Shown one piece after another: positions 51,385 through 59,152 of a stretch of DNA of 64,000 nucleotides; positions within the stretch are counted from its first letter, which is position 1; each line of letters begins with the position of its first letter. Location: contig JADJWR010000002.1 of the NCBI GenBank assembly GCA_016716275.1, positions 806,001 through 870,000 on the forward strand. Direction: 5' to 3'. The position numbers and the translations under genes are program-made. The DNA is from Burkholderiales bacterium (GTDB lineage Bacteria; Pseudomonadota; Gammaproteobacteria; Burkholderiales; Burkholderiaceae_F). The notes under the pieces are model-generated. The model was not told the origin of the DNA. It saw only the letters and a program-made list of their open reading frames with translations, and did not search any database.

Positions 51385-51999
51385 TCAGCGCATCCCTTTG
51401 CCGGCCATCCGCAGGATGTCGTCGAGCGGATTGCCGTCGCCGTTCATGTCGAGCAGCGCGCCTAGCCCGGACAGTCCGCCCGGCATGGCGTTGCCTTGAC
51501 CGGGCGCGCCGCCGCCGAGCAGTCCGCCGAGCAGGTCGCCGAGGGGACCGGCCGACGGGGCTGCCTGGGTTGCCTGGTCCGTCGATGCACCGGCCGACTG
51601 CTGCTTGGCCATGAAGCCGGCGACCAGCATCGCCAGCATCGGCAGCATCTTCTTCAGCAGCGACGGATCGAGACCCGACTGCGAGGCCGCATTCTGGGCA
51701 ACCGTGCGGCTGACGTCCTTGGAACCGAAGATCTGGCCGAGCACCTGGTCGCCGTGGCTCAGGTCGGTCGGCTGCGGTGCCAGCACCTCGTCGAGCAGGC
51801 CGCCGCCGCCGAGCTGGCCGAGCAGGCCGCCCAGCCCTTCCAGCCCGGCCGGCTGTGCCCGCGCCTGGTTCTTGAAGCCGCCGAGGATCGCCGGCAGCAG
51901 CGCCTCGACGCCGCCTGTCGCCTGGTTCTCGCTGACGCCGAGTTCGCGCGCCATCGATTGCAGGCCGCCCATCTGGGCGAGGATGTCGGTCATTTGCAT
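51385..51999 (-). CDS. DUF937/YidB-like protein
   Basis: The 204-residue protein matches DUF937: MTDILAQMGGLQSMARELGVSENQATGGVEALLPAILGGFKNQA, then SKDVSRTVAQNAASQSGLDPSLLKKMLPMLAMLVAGFMAKQ. The C-terminal 60 residues are Gly/Pro/Ala-rich and end in MNGDGNPLDDILRMAG. Function is unknown. The start is set at the ATG at 51999 (Met-Gln-Met-Thr). It is convergent with the kinase gene. Confidence 0.87.
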   Translation of the reverse strand: MQMTDILAQMGGLQSMARELGVSENQATGGVEALLPAILGGFKNQARAQPAGLEGLGGLLGQLGGGGLLDEVLAPQPTDLSHGDQVLGQIFGSKDVSRTVAQNAASQSGLDPSLLKKMLPMLAMLVAGFMAKQQSAGASTDQATQAAPSAGPLGDLLGGLLGGGAPGQGNAMPGGLSGLGALLDMNGDGNPLDDILRMAGKGMR

Positions 52000-52108
52000 T
52001 GGCTGCCTCCTTGGCTGGGAGTGACGGTGATGCTTGCGCAGGCGAGGCGCCTGCCGGGCTCGCAGCCGCCATTGTCGGCGATTCGTCGACGGCGCACAGG
52101 CACCGACG

Positions 52109-52705
52109 TCAAAGCCCAACCTGGTCGCGCACCCGTTCGAGCGCCCGGGTGGCGTCGGCGCGATCGTCGATCGCGCGTTCGCGCTCGCGGTGCAGGCTGC
52201 GCACCTCGGCCGTCAGTTCGGCGCGCCGCTGCTCGGTCAGCTTCGCATTGGTGAGCAGTTCGCGTTCGCGCCAGTCGATCTGGCGGTCCAGATCGACGAC
52301 CTTCTGCCGCTCGTCGGCAAGCCGGCGCGCGGCGCCGTACAGCTGCCTGAAGCGCGGATCGGCGCACACCCCTTCATACGCGTGTCGCGCCAGCCCCTGC
52401 TGCAGCGCGTTGGGCAACTGGCAGTAGTCGAGCAACCCCAGCGCATGGCCCTGTTCCCAGGCCGCCTGATCCGGCACCACGCCGATGCCGGCGCAGGCCT
52501 CGCGGTGCCGTGCCAGGCGTGTCGGCCCGAAGCCGGCGCGGCCATCCTCGATTCCCTGCTGCTGCCAGTCCACCTCGGCGCAGCGCTCGGGCGGCATGGT
52601 CGCGCAGGCGGAAAGCAGCAGGCCGGCGACGACGATGGCGGCAACGGTCGCCGGCGCGGCGAGGGCGCGAGCAGCGGCGGTTCGCGGGCGAGGCAGGACA
52701 CTCAA
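52109..52705 (-). CDS. DUF2799 family lipoprotein
   Basis: The 198-residue protein has an N-terminal signal with lipobox LLLSAC. It has the DUF2799 features: CAEVDWQQQGIEDGRAG, RHREACAGIGVVPDQAAWEQGHALGLLDYC and a C-terminal coiled coil (ERQKVVDLDRQIDWRERELL onward). The only start that fits is TTG 52705, which overlaps the stop of the upstream membrane-protein gene as TTGA; no in-frame ATG or GTG precedes the signal. Function is unknown. Confidence 0.82.
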   Translation of the reverse strand: MSVLPRPRTAAARALAAPATVAAIVVAGLLLSACATMPPERCAEVDWQQQGIEDGRAGFGPTRLARHREACAGIGVVPDQAAWEQGHALGLLDYCQLPNALQQGLARHAYEGVCADPRFRQLYGAARRLADERQKVVDLDRQIDWRERELLTNAKLTEQRRAELTAEVRSLHRERERAIDDRADATRALERVRDQVGL

Positions 52706-53682
52706 GCCGCAGCCCCCAGTGCCGCGAGCAGGCCGCGCAGATGGGCGCCACCGCCGCCGTAGACGAACCAGTGCGCCGCCGCGGCCAACGCGAACAGCCC
52801 GAGCGCGAAGAACAGCGTCGTTTGCAGGTTGCGCGCCGCCAGCGGGGCGGCGGCGCCGAGCAGCACGGCATGGTCGGGCGTCAGCGGCGACAGGCCGACC
52901 TCGAGGCGGCGCGGCAGCGCCCGATAGGTGCCGACGACCGTCACCCGGGTGCCCGGCGCAACGACACGTTCGGCGAAATTCCAGGGGCGCTGCGCCAGCC
53001 GCAGTCGCAGTTGCTCCGGCTCGATTGCGCCTCCGACGGGCAGGCCCAACGCGTGCTCGGCTTCCGCGTTCATCAGGTGCACCTGGGTGCCGCCATCCTG
53101 CGGCTGCCCGGCAAAACCGGCCAGCGCATCGGCGCGATCGAGCGATGTCACCTCCGGCGCGCGCTGCCAGGTCGTTGTCGCCAGGTGCGCCGCCGCGCGC
53201 GCATGGACCGCTTCGTCGGCGAACTGCTCCTGCGGCCAGTGGCGAGGCGGCGGCATCCCCCACAGCGCGATCGGCCCGGCCGCCGTCTGCAGGATCGCCG
53301 GTGCGCCGACCAGGCCGCGCCAGTGCGGCCGCTGCGCCACCTGCACGTCGGTGGCGGCATCGGGCGTCCATCCGCGGTACTCGAGGTAGACGGCGGGGCG
53401 CAGGCTGAACGGGGCGCGGGGCGCCTCGCCGGCCGCCTGCAGCACGCCTTCCGTGCGGACGGTGGCACCGTCGCGCCACGCCGCGGGATCGTCGTCCGGC
53501 GCGGCGAGGCTCCGGCGTGCTTCGGCAATGCCGAGCAGGCTGCCGACCGCCAGCGTCGTGCTCAGCGCGAGCACCGCTGCGACGACGCCCGCGTACGGCA
53601 CGCCGAAAGCGCGGGCCAGCCACCACTCGACACCGAGCGCGACGATCGCGAGCCCGATCAGCGGCAGGCAGCCCCGTCCCAT
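52702..53682 (-). CDS. Membrane protein with two terminal TM regions, function unknown
   Basis: The 326-residue protein has two hydrophobic helices at the N-terminus (about 5-50), a soluble middle domain with the segment FSLRPAVYLEYRGWTPDA and RVVAPGTRVTVVGTYRAL, and a TM helix at the C-terminus (about 290-312). The order TM-soluble-TM and the G-T-x-V-x-V-x-G segment recall GIDE/MULAN-like domains, but the similarity is too weak to claim. It is coupled with the DUF2799 gene by a TTGA overlap. Confidence 0.62.
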   Translation of the reverse strand: MGRGCLPLIGLAIVALGVEWWLARAFGVPYAGVVAAVLALSTTLAVGSLLGIAEARRSLAAPDDDPAAWRDGATVRTEGVLQAAGEAPRAPFSLRPAVYLEYRGWTPDAATDVQVAQRPHWRGLVGAPAILQTAAGPIALWGMPPPRHWPQEQFADEAVHARAAAHLATTTWQRAPEVTSLDRADALAGFAGQPQDGGTQVHLMNAEAEHALGLPVGGAIEPEQLRLRLAQRPWNFAERVVAPGTRVTVVGTYRALPRRLEVGLSPLTPDHAVLLGAAAPLAARNLQTTLFFALGLFALAAAAHWFVYGGGGAHLRGLLAALGAAA

Positions 53683-53753
53683 CGGCCGGCAAGCCTATCG
53701 GCAACGCCGGCTGCCGTCGGCGCGGCGCCTGCCGGAAGCGGCAACGGGCACGC

Positions 53754-53987
53754 TCAGGTCCCCGCCACGTCCTCGCGCGCCCGCTGCAGCGCCTCGCCGA
53801 TCACGCCGAGGTCGCCGACGTGGTTGGCCAGCAGCAGCACCAGCTTGGCGTTGAGCAGCGCACTTTGCTCGTCGGTGAGGTCGCGGTGCGCGTCGATCAG
53901 CAGCTGGTAGAAGTCGTCGCCCGGCGAGAAGTCGCGGAAGTAGTGCCGGCCGGGCTCGGCGAAGTTGGGTTCGAGGGTCAGCGGCAT
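53754..53987 (-). CDS. DUF2783 small protein
   Basis: The 77-residue protein reads MPLTLEPNFAEPGRHYFRDF and continues to LLIDAHRDLTDEQSALLNAKLVLLLANHVGD, the DUF2783 pattern. Such small proteins are commonly encoded next to flavin aromatic monooxygenases, as here (start 17 bp after the monooxygenase stop). A role as a partner or stability factor is possible but unproven. Confidence 0.85.
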   Translation of the reverse strand: MPLTLEPNFAEPGRHYFRDFSPGDDFYQLLIDAHRDLTDEQSALLNAKLVLLLANHVGDLGVIGEALQRAREDVAGT

Positions 53988-54004
53988 CGGTCGGCTCCCG
54001 GCGG

Positions 54005-55657
54005 TCAGGCGTTGCAGGTGGCGCGCGCCAGCGCGGCGCGCACGGCGGCGGGCTCGAGCCGCCGCCAGCGGGCGGCGACGTGCTGGTCCGGCCGCAGCAG
54101 CCAGGCGCTGCCGGGCAGCGCGTCGTAGCGCTCGAGGAAGCGGCCGCGCGCATCGTGCAGCGCGCGGATGCCCGGCCGCCCGCCGGGCACCGCGGTCACC
54201 AGCACCGGCTCGACCGGAATCGCCGTCTTCAGCTCGGCCAGCGCACCCATGTCGGCGTCGGCGGCGCGCTCGACGTACAGCAGCAGCTGGAAACGGCCGC
54301 CGAGCTGATCGAGCAGCCAGGCGGCTGCGCCGTCGCGCTCGACCGGCGCGTCCTCCAGTGGCGCGCCGGGCACCACGTCGCTCTTGAAAAGATCCTCGTC
54401 CGGCGTGCTCAGCGGCGAGGCGCCATACACGCTCGGCACCGACAGCCGGCCGGAGTTGACCAGCCGGCGCGCGAACGCGTGATGGCCGGCCAGCTGCAGC
54501 ACGGCGTTGCGAAAAGTGCGGCTCACCGTGCTCTTCGGCGTGATGAAGTCGGTCGAGCGCGTCGAGTTCAGGATGTTCTCGTCGGCGGCGAAGGTGCGCT
54601 CGTCGGAGTAGCTGTCGAGCAGCCGCTCCGGCGCCTGCCCGGCGAGCACCAGCGCCAGCTTCCAGGCGAGGTTGTCGGTGTCCTGCACGCCGGAGTTGGC
54701 GCCGCGCGCGCCGAACGGCGAGACCTGGTGCGCGGCGTCGCCGACGAACAGGCAGTGCCCGTGGCGGAACTTCTGCATCCGCCGGCACTGGAAGGTGTAG
54801 ACGCTGACCCACTCGAGCTCGAACGGCCGCGCCTCGCCCAGCATCGCCTCGATGCGCGGCACCACGCGCTCCGGCTTCTTCTCCTCCTCGGGGTCGGCGT
54901 CCCAGCCGAGCTGGAAGTCGATCCGCCAGACGTTGTCCGCCTGCTTGTGCAGCAGCACCGACTGGTTGCGATGAAACGGCGGGTCGAACCAGAACCAGCG
55001 CTCGGCCGGGAAGTCGGCCTGCATCACCACGTCGGCGATCAGGAAGCGGTCGGTGAAGACCTTGCCCTCGACGTCGAGCCCCATCATCCGGCGCAGCGGG
55101 CTGCGCGCGCCGTCGGCCACCACCAGCCAGTCGCAGTCGACGGCGTAGCGGCCGTCAGGCGTCTCGACTTCCAGCCGCACGCCGCCGCCGTCGTCGCGCA
55201 CGCCGACGACCTTGTTCTTCCAGCGGATCTCCACGCCGGCCCTGCCGCAGCGCTCGACCAGCATCTCCTCGAGGTAGTACTGCTGCAGGTTGATCATGCC
55301 GGGCCGCTTGTGGTCCGGCTGCGGCCGCAGGTTGAACGAGTAGACCTCGCGGTCGCGGAAGAAGGTGCGGCCGACGTCCCAGCTCACGCCCTTGCCGCAC
55401 ACCGCCTCGCCGATGCCGAGGCGGTCGAGGATCTCCAGCGTGCGCTTGGCGTAGCACACGCCGCGCGAGCCGATCGACACGGTGTCGTCGTCGTCTAGCA
55501 CGATCACCGGCACGCCGTGCTGGGCCAGGTCGGTCGCTGCGCTCAGCCCGACCGGCCCGGCGCCGACCACCACCACCGGCCGCCGGGTCGATGCCGCGCC
55601 GTCGAGCTCCGGCGGCCGCCGGTATTCGTACTTCGGATACTTGTAGGTCTTCAGCAT
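54005..55657 (-). CDS. FAD-dependent aromatic monooxygenase (MhpA/UbiH-like)
   Basis: The 550-residue protein has the N-terminal FAD motif VVVVGAGPVGLSAATDLAQHG, DG-motif DWLVVADGARSPLRRMMGL and GD-motif CLFVGDAAHQVSPFGARGANSGVQD, the class A flavoprotein hydroxylase pattern. The C-terminal thioredoxin-like domain (about 400-545) is as in phenol and 3-(3-hydroxyphenyl)propionate hydroxylases. It should hydroxylate a phenolic acid with NAD(P)H and O2. It sits behind paaY in the phenylacetate locus, so hydroxyphenylacetate-type substrates are plausible; that is inference. Confidence 0.87.
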   Translation of the reverse strand: MLKTYKYPKYEYRRPPELDGAASTRRPVVVVGAGPVGLSAATDLAQHGVPVIVLDDDDTVSIGSRGVCYAKRTLEILDRLGIGEAVCGKGVSWDVGRTFFRDREVYSFNLRPQPDHKRPGMINLQQYYLEEMLVERCGRAGVEIRWKNKVVGVRDDGGGVRLEVETPDGRYAVDCDWLVVADGARSPLRRMMGLDVEGKVFTDRFLIADVVMQADFPAERWFWFDPPFHRNQSVLLHKQADNVWRIDFQLGWDADPEEEKKPERVVPRIEAMLGEARPFELEWVSVYTFQCRRMQKFRHGHCLFVGDAAHQVSPFGARGANSGVQDTDNLAWKLALVLAGQAPERLLDSYSDERTFAADENILNSTRSTDFITPKSTVSRTFRNAVLQLAGHHAFARRLVNSGRLSVPSVYGASPLSTPDEDLFKSDVVPGAPLEDAPVERDGAAAWLLDQLGGRFQLLLYVERAADADMGALAELKTAIPVEPVLVTAVPGGRPGIRALHDARGRFLERYDALPGSAWLLRPDQHVAARWRRLEPAAVRAALARATCNA

Positions 55658-55715
55658 TCACACCTCGCGATCCCCTCTCGCCTCGCGGCAAAGGGGCGGG
55701 GAGACGGGCAATCGA

Positions 55716-56321
55716 TCAGCTCTTGCGCAGCGCGATCTTCGGCACCACGTCGTCGGCGACCCGGATCCGCGGCCGCTGCGGCTCGGCGGCGGCCAGCGGC
55801 GTCACCTCGCGCATCGTCTTCATGCTGCGCACCGCCAGCTCCTGGTAGGTGCGCGTGCCGGTCCCTTTCCAGGCGATCTCCTCCTCGGTCAGCGGCCGCA
55901 GCACCTTGGCCGGCACGCCGGCGGCCAGCGACCGCGGCGCGATCACCATGCCGGCCTTGACGAAGGCGCAGGCGGCGACGATCGACGATTCGCCGACCAC
56001 CGCCTCGTCCATCACCACCGCGTTCATGCCGACCATCGCGTTGCGCTTGACGATCGCGCCGTGCAGCACCGCGCCGTGGCCGATGTGGCCGTTGGCCTCG
56101 ACCACCGTGTCGGTGCCGGGGAAGCCGTGCATCACGCAGGTGTCCTGCACGTTGCTTCCTTCCTCGAGGACGATCCGGCCGTAGTCGCCGCGCAGGCTGG
56201 CCAGCGGCCCGACGTAGCAGCGCGGCCCGACGATCACGTCGCCGATCAGCACCGCGCTCGGGTGCACGAAGGCGGAGGGGTCGACGACCGGCGTCAGGCC
56301 GTCGATTTCGTAGCAGGGCAT
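55716..56321 (-). CDS. paaY: PaaY, gamma-carbonic-anhydrase-like hexapeptide protein
   Basis: The 201-residue protein is a left-handed beta-helix with regular hexapeptide turns (VDPSAFVHPSAVLIGDVIVG and following) and the metal-His positions of gamma carbonic anhydrases, for example MHGFPG and GHIGHGA. The C-terminal KGTGTRTYQELAVRSMKTM is typical of PaaY. PaaY-type thioesterases clear inhibitory ring-derived CoA esters during phenylacetate degradation. It follows paaN on the same strand; a hairpin repeat lies between them. Confidence 0.92.
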   Translation of the reverse strand: MPCYEIDGLTPVVDPSAFVHPSAVLIGDVIVGPRCYVGPLASLRGDYGRIVLEEGSNVQDTCVMHGFPGTDTVVEANGHIGHGAVLHGAIVKRNAMVGMNAVVMDEAVVGESSIVAACAFVKAGMVIAPRSLAAGVPAKVLRPLTEEEIAWKGTGTRTYQELAVRSMKTMREVTPLAAAEPQRPRIRVADDVVPKIALRKS

Positions 56322-56369
56322 CGGTCTTCCTGTTCAGTAACGGGACTGACGCCGAGCCAGCCATCGGGT

Positions 56370-56443
56370 GTCATTCCCGAGAAAGCGGGAATCCAGCGGC
56401 TTTGCATCGAAAGACACTGGATCCCCGCTTTCGCGGGGACGAC
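56370..56443. repeat. Palindromic repeat (GTCATTCCC...GGGGACGAC type) between paaY and paaN
   Basis: Two arms at 56370-56396 and 56417-56443 are imperfect reverse complements: GTCATTCCCGAGAAAGCGGG pairs with CCCCGCTTTCGCGGGGACGA. Each arm also contains its own small hairpin (CCCG...CGGG). This is the commonplace dispersed intergenic repeat of many proteobacteria. It lies 48 bases upstream of the paaY start on the minus strand. Confidence 0.72.
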
Positions 56444-56481
56444 ACAGCGGCTGAGCCGAGCGACGTTCGTGCAGGCCTGCC

Positions 56482-58146
56482 TCACACATGCTGCCGCCGC
56501 TGGATCACGCGGAAGCGGCTGGCGACGAACGCCGAGTCGGTGTAGCTGGCGTTGGCGGCCGGATTCGCGCCGGTGCCGTGGAAGTCGGAGAAGCCGGCCG
56601 ACTGGTTGACGAACACGCCGCTGGTGAGGTTGATCGACAGCGCCACGCCGGCGCGCTGCGTCGCCGCGGTCATCGCGTCGATGAACGAGGCGTCGGTCGA
56701 ATACACGCCGACGGTCAGCGCGCCGTGCTCGCGGACGATCCGCTCCGACAGCGCCGCCAGCGCGTCGGCGCCGCCCGGCACCGCGACCACCGTGCTGATC
56801 GGGCCGAAGCGCTCCTGCATGTAGGCGGCCTCGTTCGAGGCGTCGGCCTTCAGCACGACCGGCGTGCGGATCTCGGCCTTCGGGAACTCGGGGTGGTCGA
56901 GCTTCCTCGACGCCAGCACGACGGTCGCCGCCTGCGGTGCCTGCTCGATCCGTTTCAGCGTGTCCGGCGACTGGATCGCGCCGAGCACCGCAGTCGCCGT
57001 CGCCGGGTCCGAGAGGAACTTGTCGATCGCGGCGCCCAGGTCCGCCGCCACTTCGTCGAACGACTTGTGGCCCTGGTCGGTGTCGATGCCGCCGGCCGGC
57101 ACCAGCAGCGCCTTGGTGGTCGTGCACATCTGGCCCGAGTACAGGCTCAGCGTGAAGGCCAGGTTGCGCAGCATGCCCTTGTAGTTGTCGGTCGACTCGA
57201 TCACCACGTTGTTGACGCCGGAAAGCTCGGCGTAGACCTGCTTGCCACGGGCGTTCTGCAGCAGCCAGCTGCCGAACGCCGAGCCGCCGGTGTAGTCGAT
57301 CGAGGCGATGCGCGGGTCGGTGGCCAGCTTCTGCGTCGTCTCCGGCCGGTCGACCACGGCCAGCGTGACGAGGTTCGGGTCGATGCCGTTCTCGCGCAGC
57401 ACCTCGCGCGCGATGCGCACGCTGATCGCCGCCGGCAGCACGCTCCACGGGTGCGGCTTGACGATCACCGGGTTGCCGGTGGCGAGCGCGGCGAACAGGC
57501 CGGGATAGGTGTTCCAGGTCGGGAAGGTCGAGCAGCCGATCACCAGCGCCGGGCCCCGGCCGACCACCTCGAAATTCTTCTTCATGACGAGCGGCGGGTT
57601 CTTGCCCTGCGGCTTTTCCCAGTGCGCCTCGCGCGGCACGAAGCTCATCTCGCGGTACGCATAGGCCACCGCCTCCAGTCCGCGGTCCTGCGCGTGCGGG
57701 CCGCCGGCCTGGAAGGCCATGCCGAAGCCCTGGCCGGTGGTGTACATCACCGCCCAGGCGATCTCGAAACTCGCCTTGTTCAGCCGGTCGAGGATCTCCA
57801 GGCACACCCCGGCGCGGCCGTCGACGCCGAGCTTCTGCCAGGCCGGCATGGCGGCCATGGCGGCGGCGATCAGCGCCTCGGGGTCGCAAACGGCGTACTG
57901 CACGGCGAGGTCGACGCCGTAGGGCGAGCGGTCACCGGCGAGCCAGCCGCCGACGCCGGGCTGGCCGAGGTCGAAGCGCTGGCCGAACATCGCCTGCACC
58001 GCCTGCCGGCGGACTTCGCTGGCGCCCTCTCCGTAGAACTTCGGACTCGCCTGCTCGGGGTAGGGCGTCCAGTAGCCGCGGGTGGCGATCGCCGAGAGCG
58101 CGCCGTCGAGGGTCGCGCGGTGCCTGTCGAGCAGGGGGTGCGTCAT
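56482..58146 (-). CDS. paaN: PaaN (PaaZ-type) aldehyde dehydrogenase, short form without hydratase domain
   Basis: The 554-residue protein is of the TIGR02288 type: GYWTPYPEQASPKFYGEGA at the start, then the aldehyde-dehydrogenase core with GCSTFPTWNTYPGLFAAL. The catalytic Glu is in YAELSGVNNV and the catalytic Cys in YSGQMCTTTKALL. It lacks the C-terminal MaoC/hydratase domain of the bifunctional (about 680-residue) PaaZ. It oxidises the ring-opened aldehyde from oxepin-CoA to 3-oxo-5,6-dehydrosuberyl-CoA. It is divergent from paaG across the operator at 58263. Confidence 0.92.
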   Translation of the reverse strand: MTHPLLDRHRATLDGALSAIATRGYWTPYPEQASPKFYGEGASEVRRQAVQAMFGQRFDLGQPGVGGWLAGDRSPYGVDLAVQYAVCDPEALIAAAMAAMPAWQKLGVDGRAGVCLEILDRLNKASFEIAWAVMYTTGQGFGMAFQAGGPHAQDRGLEAVAYAYREMSFVPREAHWEKPQGKNPPLVMKKNFEVVGRGPALVIGCSTFPTWNTYPGLFAALATGNPVIVKPHPWSVLPAAISVRIAREVLRENGIDPNLVTLAVVDRPETTQKLATDPRIASIDYTGGSAFGSWLLQNARGKQVYAELSGVNNVVIESTDNYKGMLRNLAFTLSLYSGQMCTTTKALLVPAGGIDTDQGHKSFDEVAADLGAAIDKFLSDPATATAVLGAIQSPDTLKRIEQAPQAATVVLASRKLDHPEFPKAEIRTPVVLKADASNEAAYMQERFGPISTVVAVPGGADALAALSERIVREHGALTVGVYSTDASFIDAMTAATQRAGVALSINLTSGVFVNQSAGFSDFHGTGANPAANASYTDSAFVASRFRVIQRRQHV

Positions 58147-58229
58147 CGGAGTCTCCGTGGTTGCTGCGGCGCAGGATCGGCATGCGCCGCGGGCGCCGAC
58201 GAGCATCATGCCTCGCGGCGCGGAACTTG

Positions 58230-58259
58230 TTGTCAGACGGGAAGCTTGGAAGCTACTAT
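58230..58259 (+). promoter_or_regulatory. Candidate sigma-70 promoter of the paaGHIKAB operon
   Basis: TTGTCA at 58230 and TACTAT at 58254 are spaced by 18 bp and are the best -35/-10 pair upstream of paaG. The predicted transcription start falls in the palindrome at 58263-58278, so a repressor bound there would block the promoter. This is pattern matching by eye, not a measured start. Confidence 0.5.
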
Positions 58260-58262
58260 TGA

Positions 58263-58278
58263 TTGACCGACCGGTCAA
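58263..58278. promoter_or_regulatory. PaaR (TetR-type) operator-like palindrome
   Basis: TTGACCGACCGGTCAA has inverted arms TTGACC and GGTCAA. It lies between the divergent paaN and paaG genes and just after the candidate promoter. It resembles the site of TetR-type PaaR regulators of betaproteobacteria, released by phenylacetyl-CoA. The paaR gene itself is not in the window. Confidence 0.72.
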
Positions 58279-58351
58279 CGAATGCGGCGCGCCGGCACAG
58301 GGCGCGCCGCGGTGACCCTGCAGAGCACGACCGGCGGCAGGAGACGGATCC

Positions 58352-59149
58352 ATGACGCAGGAGTTGCAGACCGTCCGCCTGCAGATGGCGGACGGGGTGG
58401 CGACGCTGACGCTGGCACGACCCGAGCGGCTGAACAGCTTCACCGTGCAGATGCACGGCGAGCTGCGCGACGCGCTCGCCCGCGTGCGCGCCGACAAGTC
58501 GGCGCGCTGCCTGGTGCTCACCGGCGCCGGCCGCGGCTTCTGCGCCGGCCAGGATCTCAACGACCGTGCCGTTGCCCCGGGCGCCGCACCGGTCGACCTC
58601 GGCGAATCGATCGAGCGCTACTACAAGCCGCTGGTGCTGACGCTGCGGGCGATGGAAATGCCGACCATCGCCGCGGTCAACGGCGTGGCCGCCGGCGCCG
58701 GCGCCAACATCGCGCTGGCCTGCGACCTGGTGCTTGCCGCGCGCTCGGCGAGCTTCATCCAGTCGTTCTCGAAGATCGGCCTGGTGCCGGACTCCGGTGG
58801 CACCTGGTGGCTGCCGCGCCTGCTCGGGCCGGCGCGCGCGATGGGCCTGGCGCTGACCGGCGAGAAGCTCGGCGCCGAGCAGGCGGAAGCCTGGGGGCTG
58901 ATCTGGAAGTGCGTCGACGACGAGGCGCTGATGCCGACCGCGACGGCGCTGGCCAGGCAGCTTGCCGCCGGCCCGACGCACGGCTACGTGCGCACGCGGC
59001 AGGCGATGGAGTCGGCGCAGGCGCTGTCGCTCTCCGGCAGCCTGGATCTGGAGCGTGACCTGCAGCGCGAGCTCGGCCACGGCGCCGACTACCGCGAGGG
59101 CGTGGCGGCGTTCATGGAACGACGCGCGCCGCAGTTCAAGGGGCACTGA
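58352..59149 (+). CDS. paaG: PaaG, 1,2-epoxyphenylacetyl-CoA isomerase (enoyl-CoA hydratase family)
   Basis: The 265-residue crotonase-fold protein has VATLTLARPERLNSFTVQMHGEL, RGFCAGQDLNDR and the oxyanion-hole segment VNGVAAGAGANIALACDLVLAAR, then FSKIGLVPDSGGTWWLPRLLGPARAMGLALTG. It isomerises ring-1,2-epoxyphenylacetyl-CoA to oxepin-CoA. It is the first gene of the plus-strand operon and ends 3 bp before paaH. Confidence 0.93.
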   Translation: MTQELQTVRLQMADGVATLTLARPERLNSFTVQMHGELRDALARVRADKSARCLVLTGAGRGFCAGQDLNDRAVAPGAAPVDLGESIERYYKPLVLTLRAMEMPTIAAVNGVAAGAGANIALACDLVLAARSASFIQSFSKIGLVPDSGGTWWLPRLLGPARAMGLALTGEKLGAEQAEAWGLIWKCVDDEALMPTATALARQLAAGPTHGYVRTRQAMESAQALSLSGSLDLERDLQRELGHGADYREGVAAFMERRAPQFKGH

Positions 59150-59152
59150 GCG

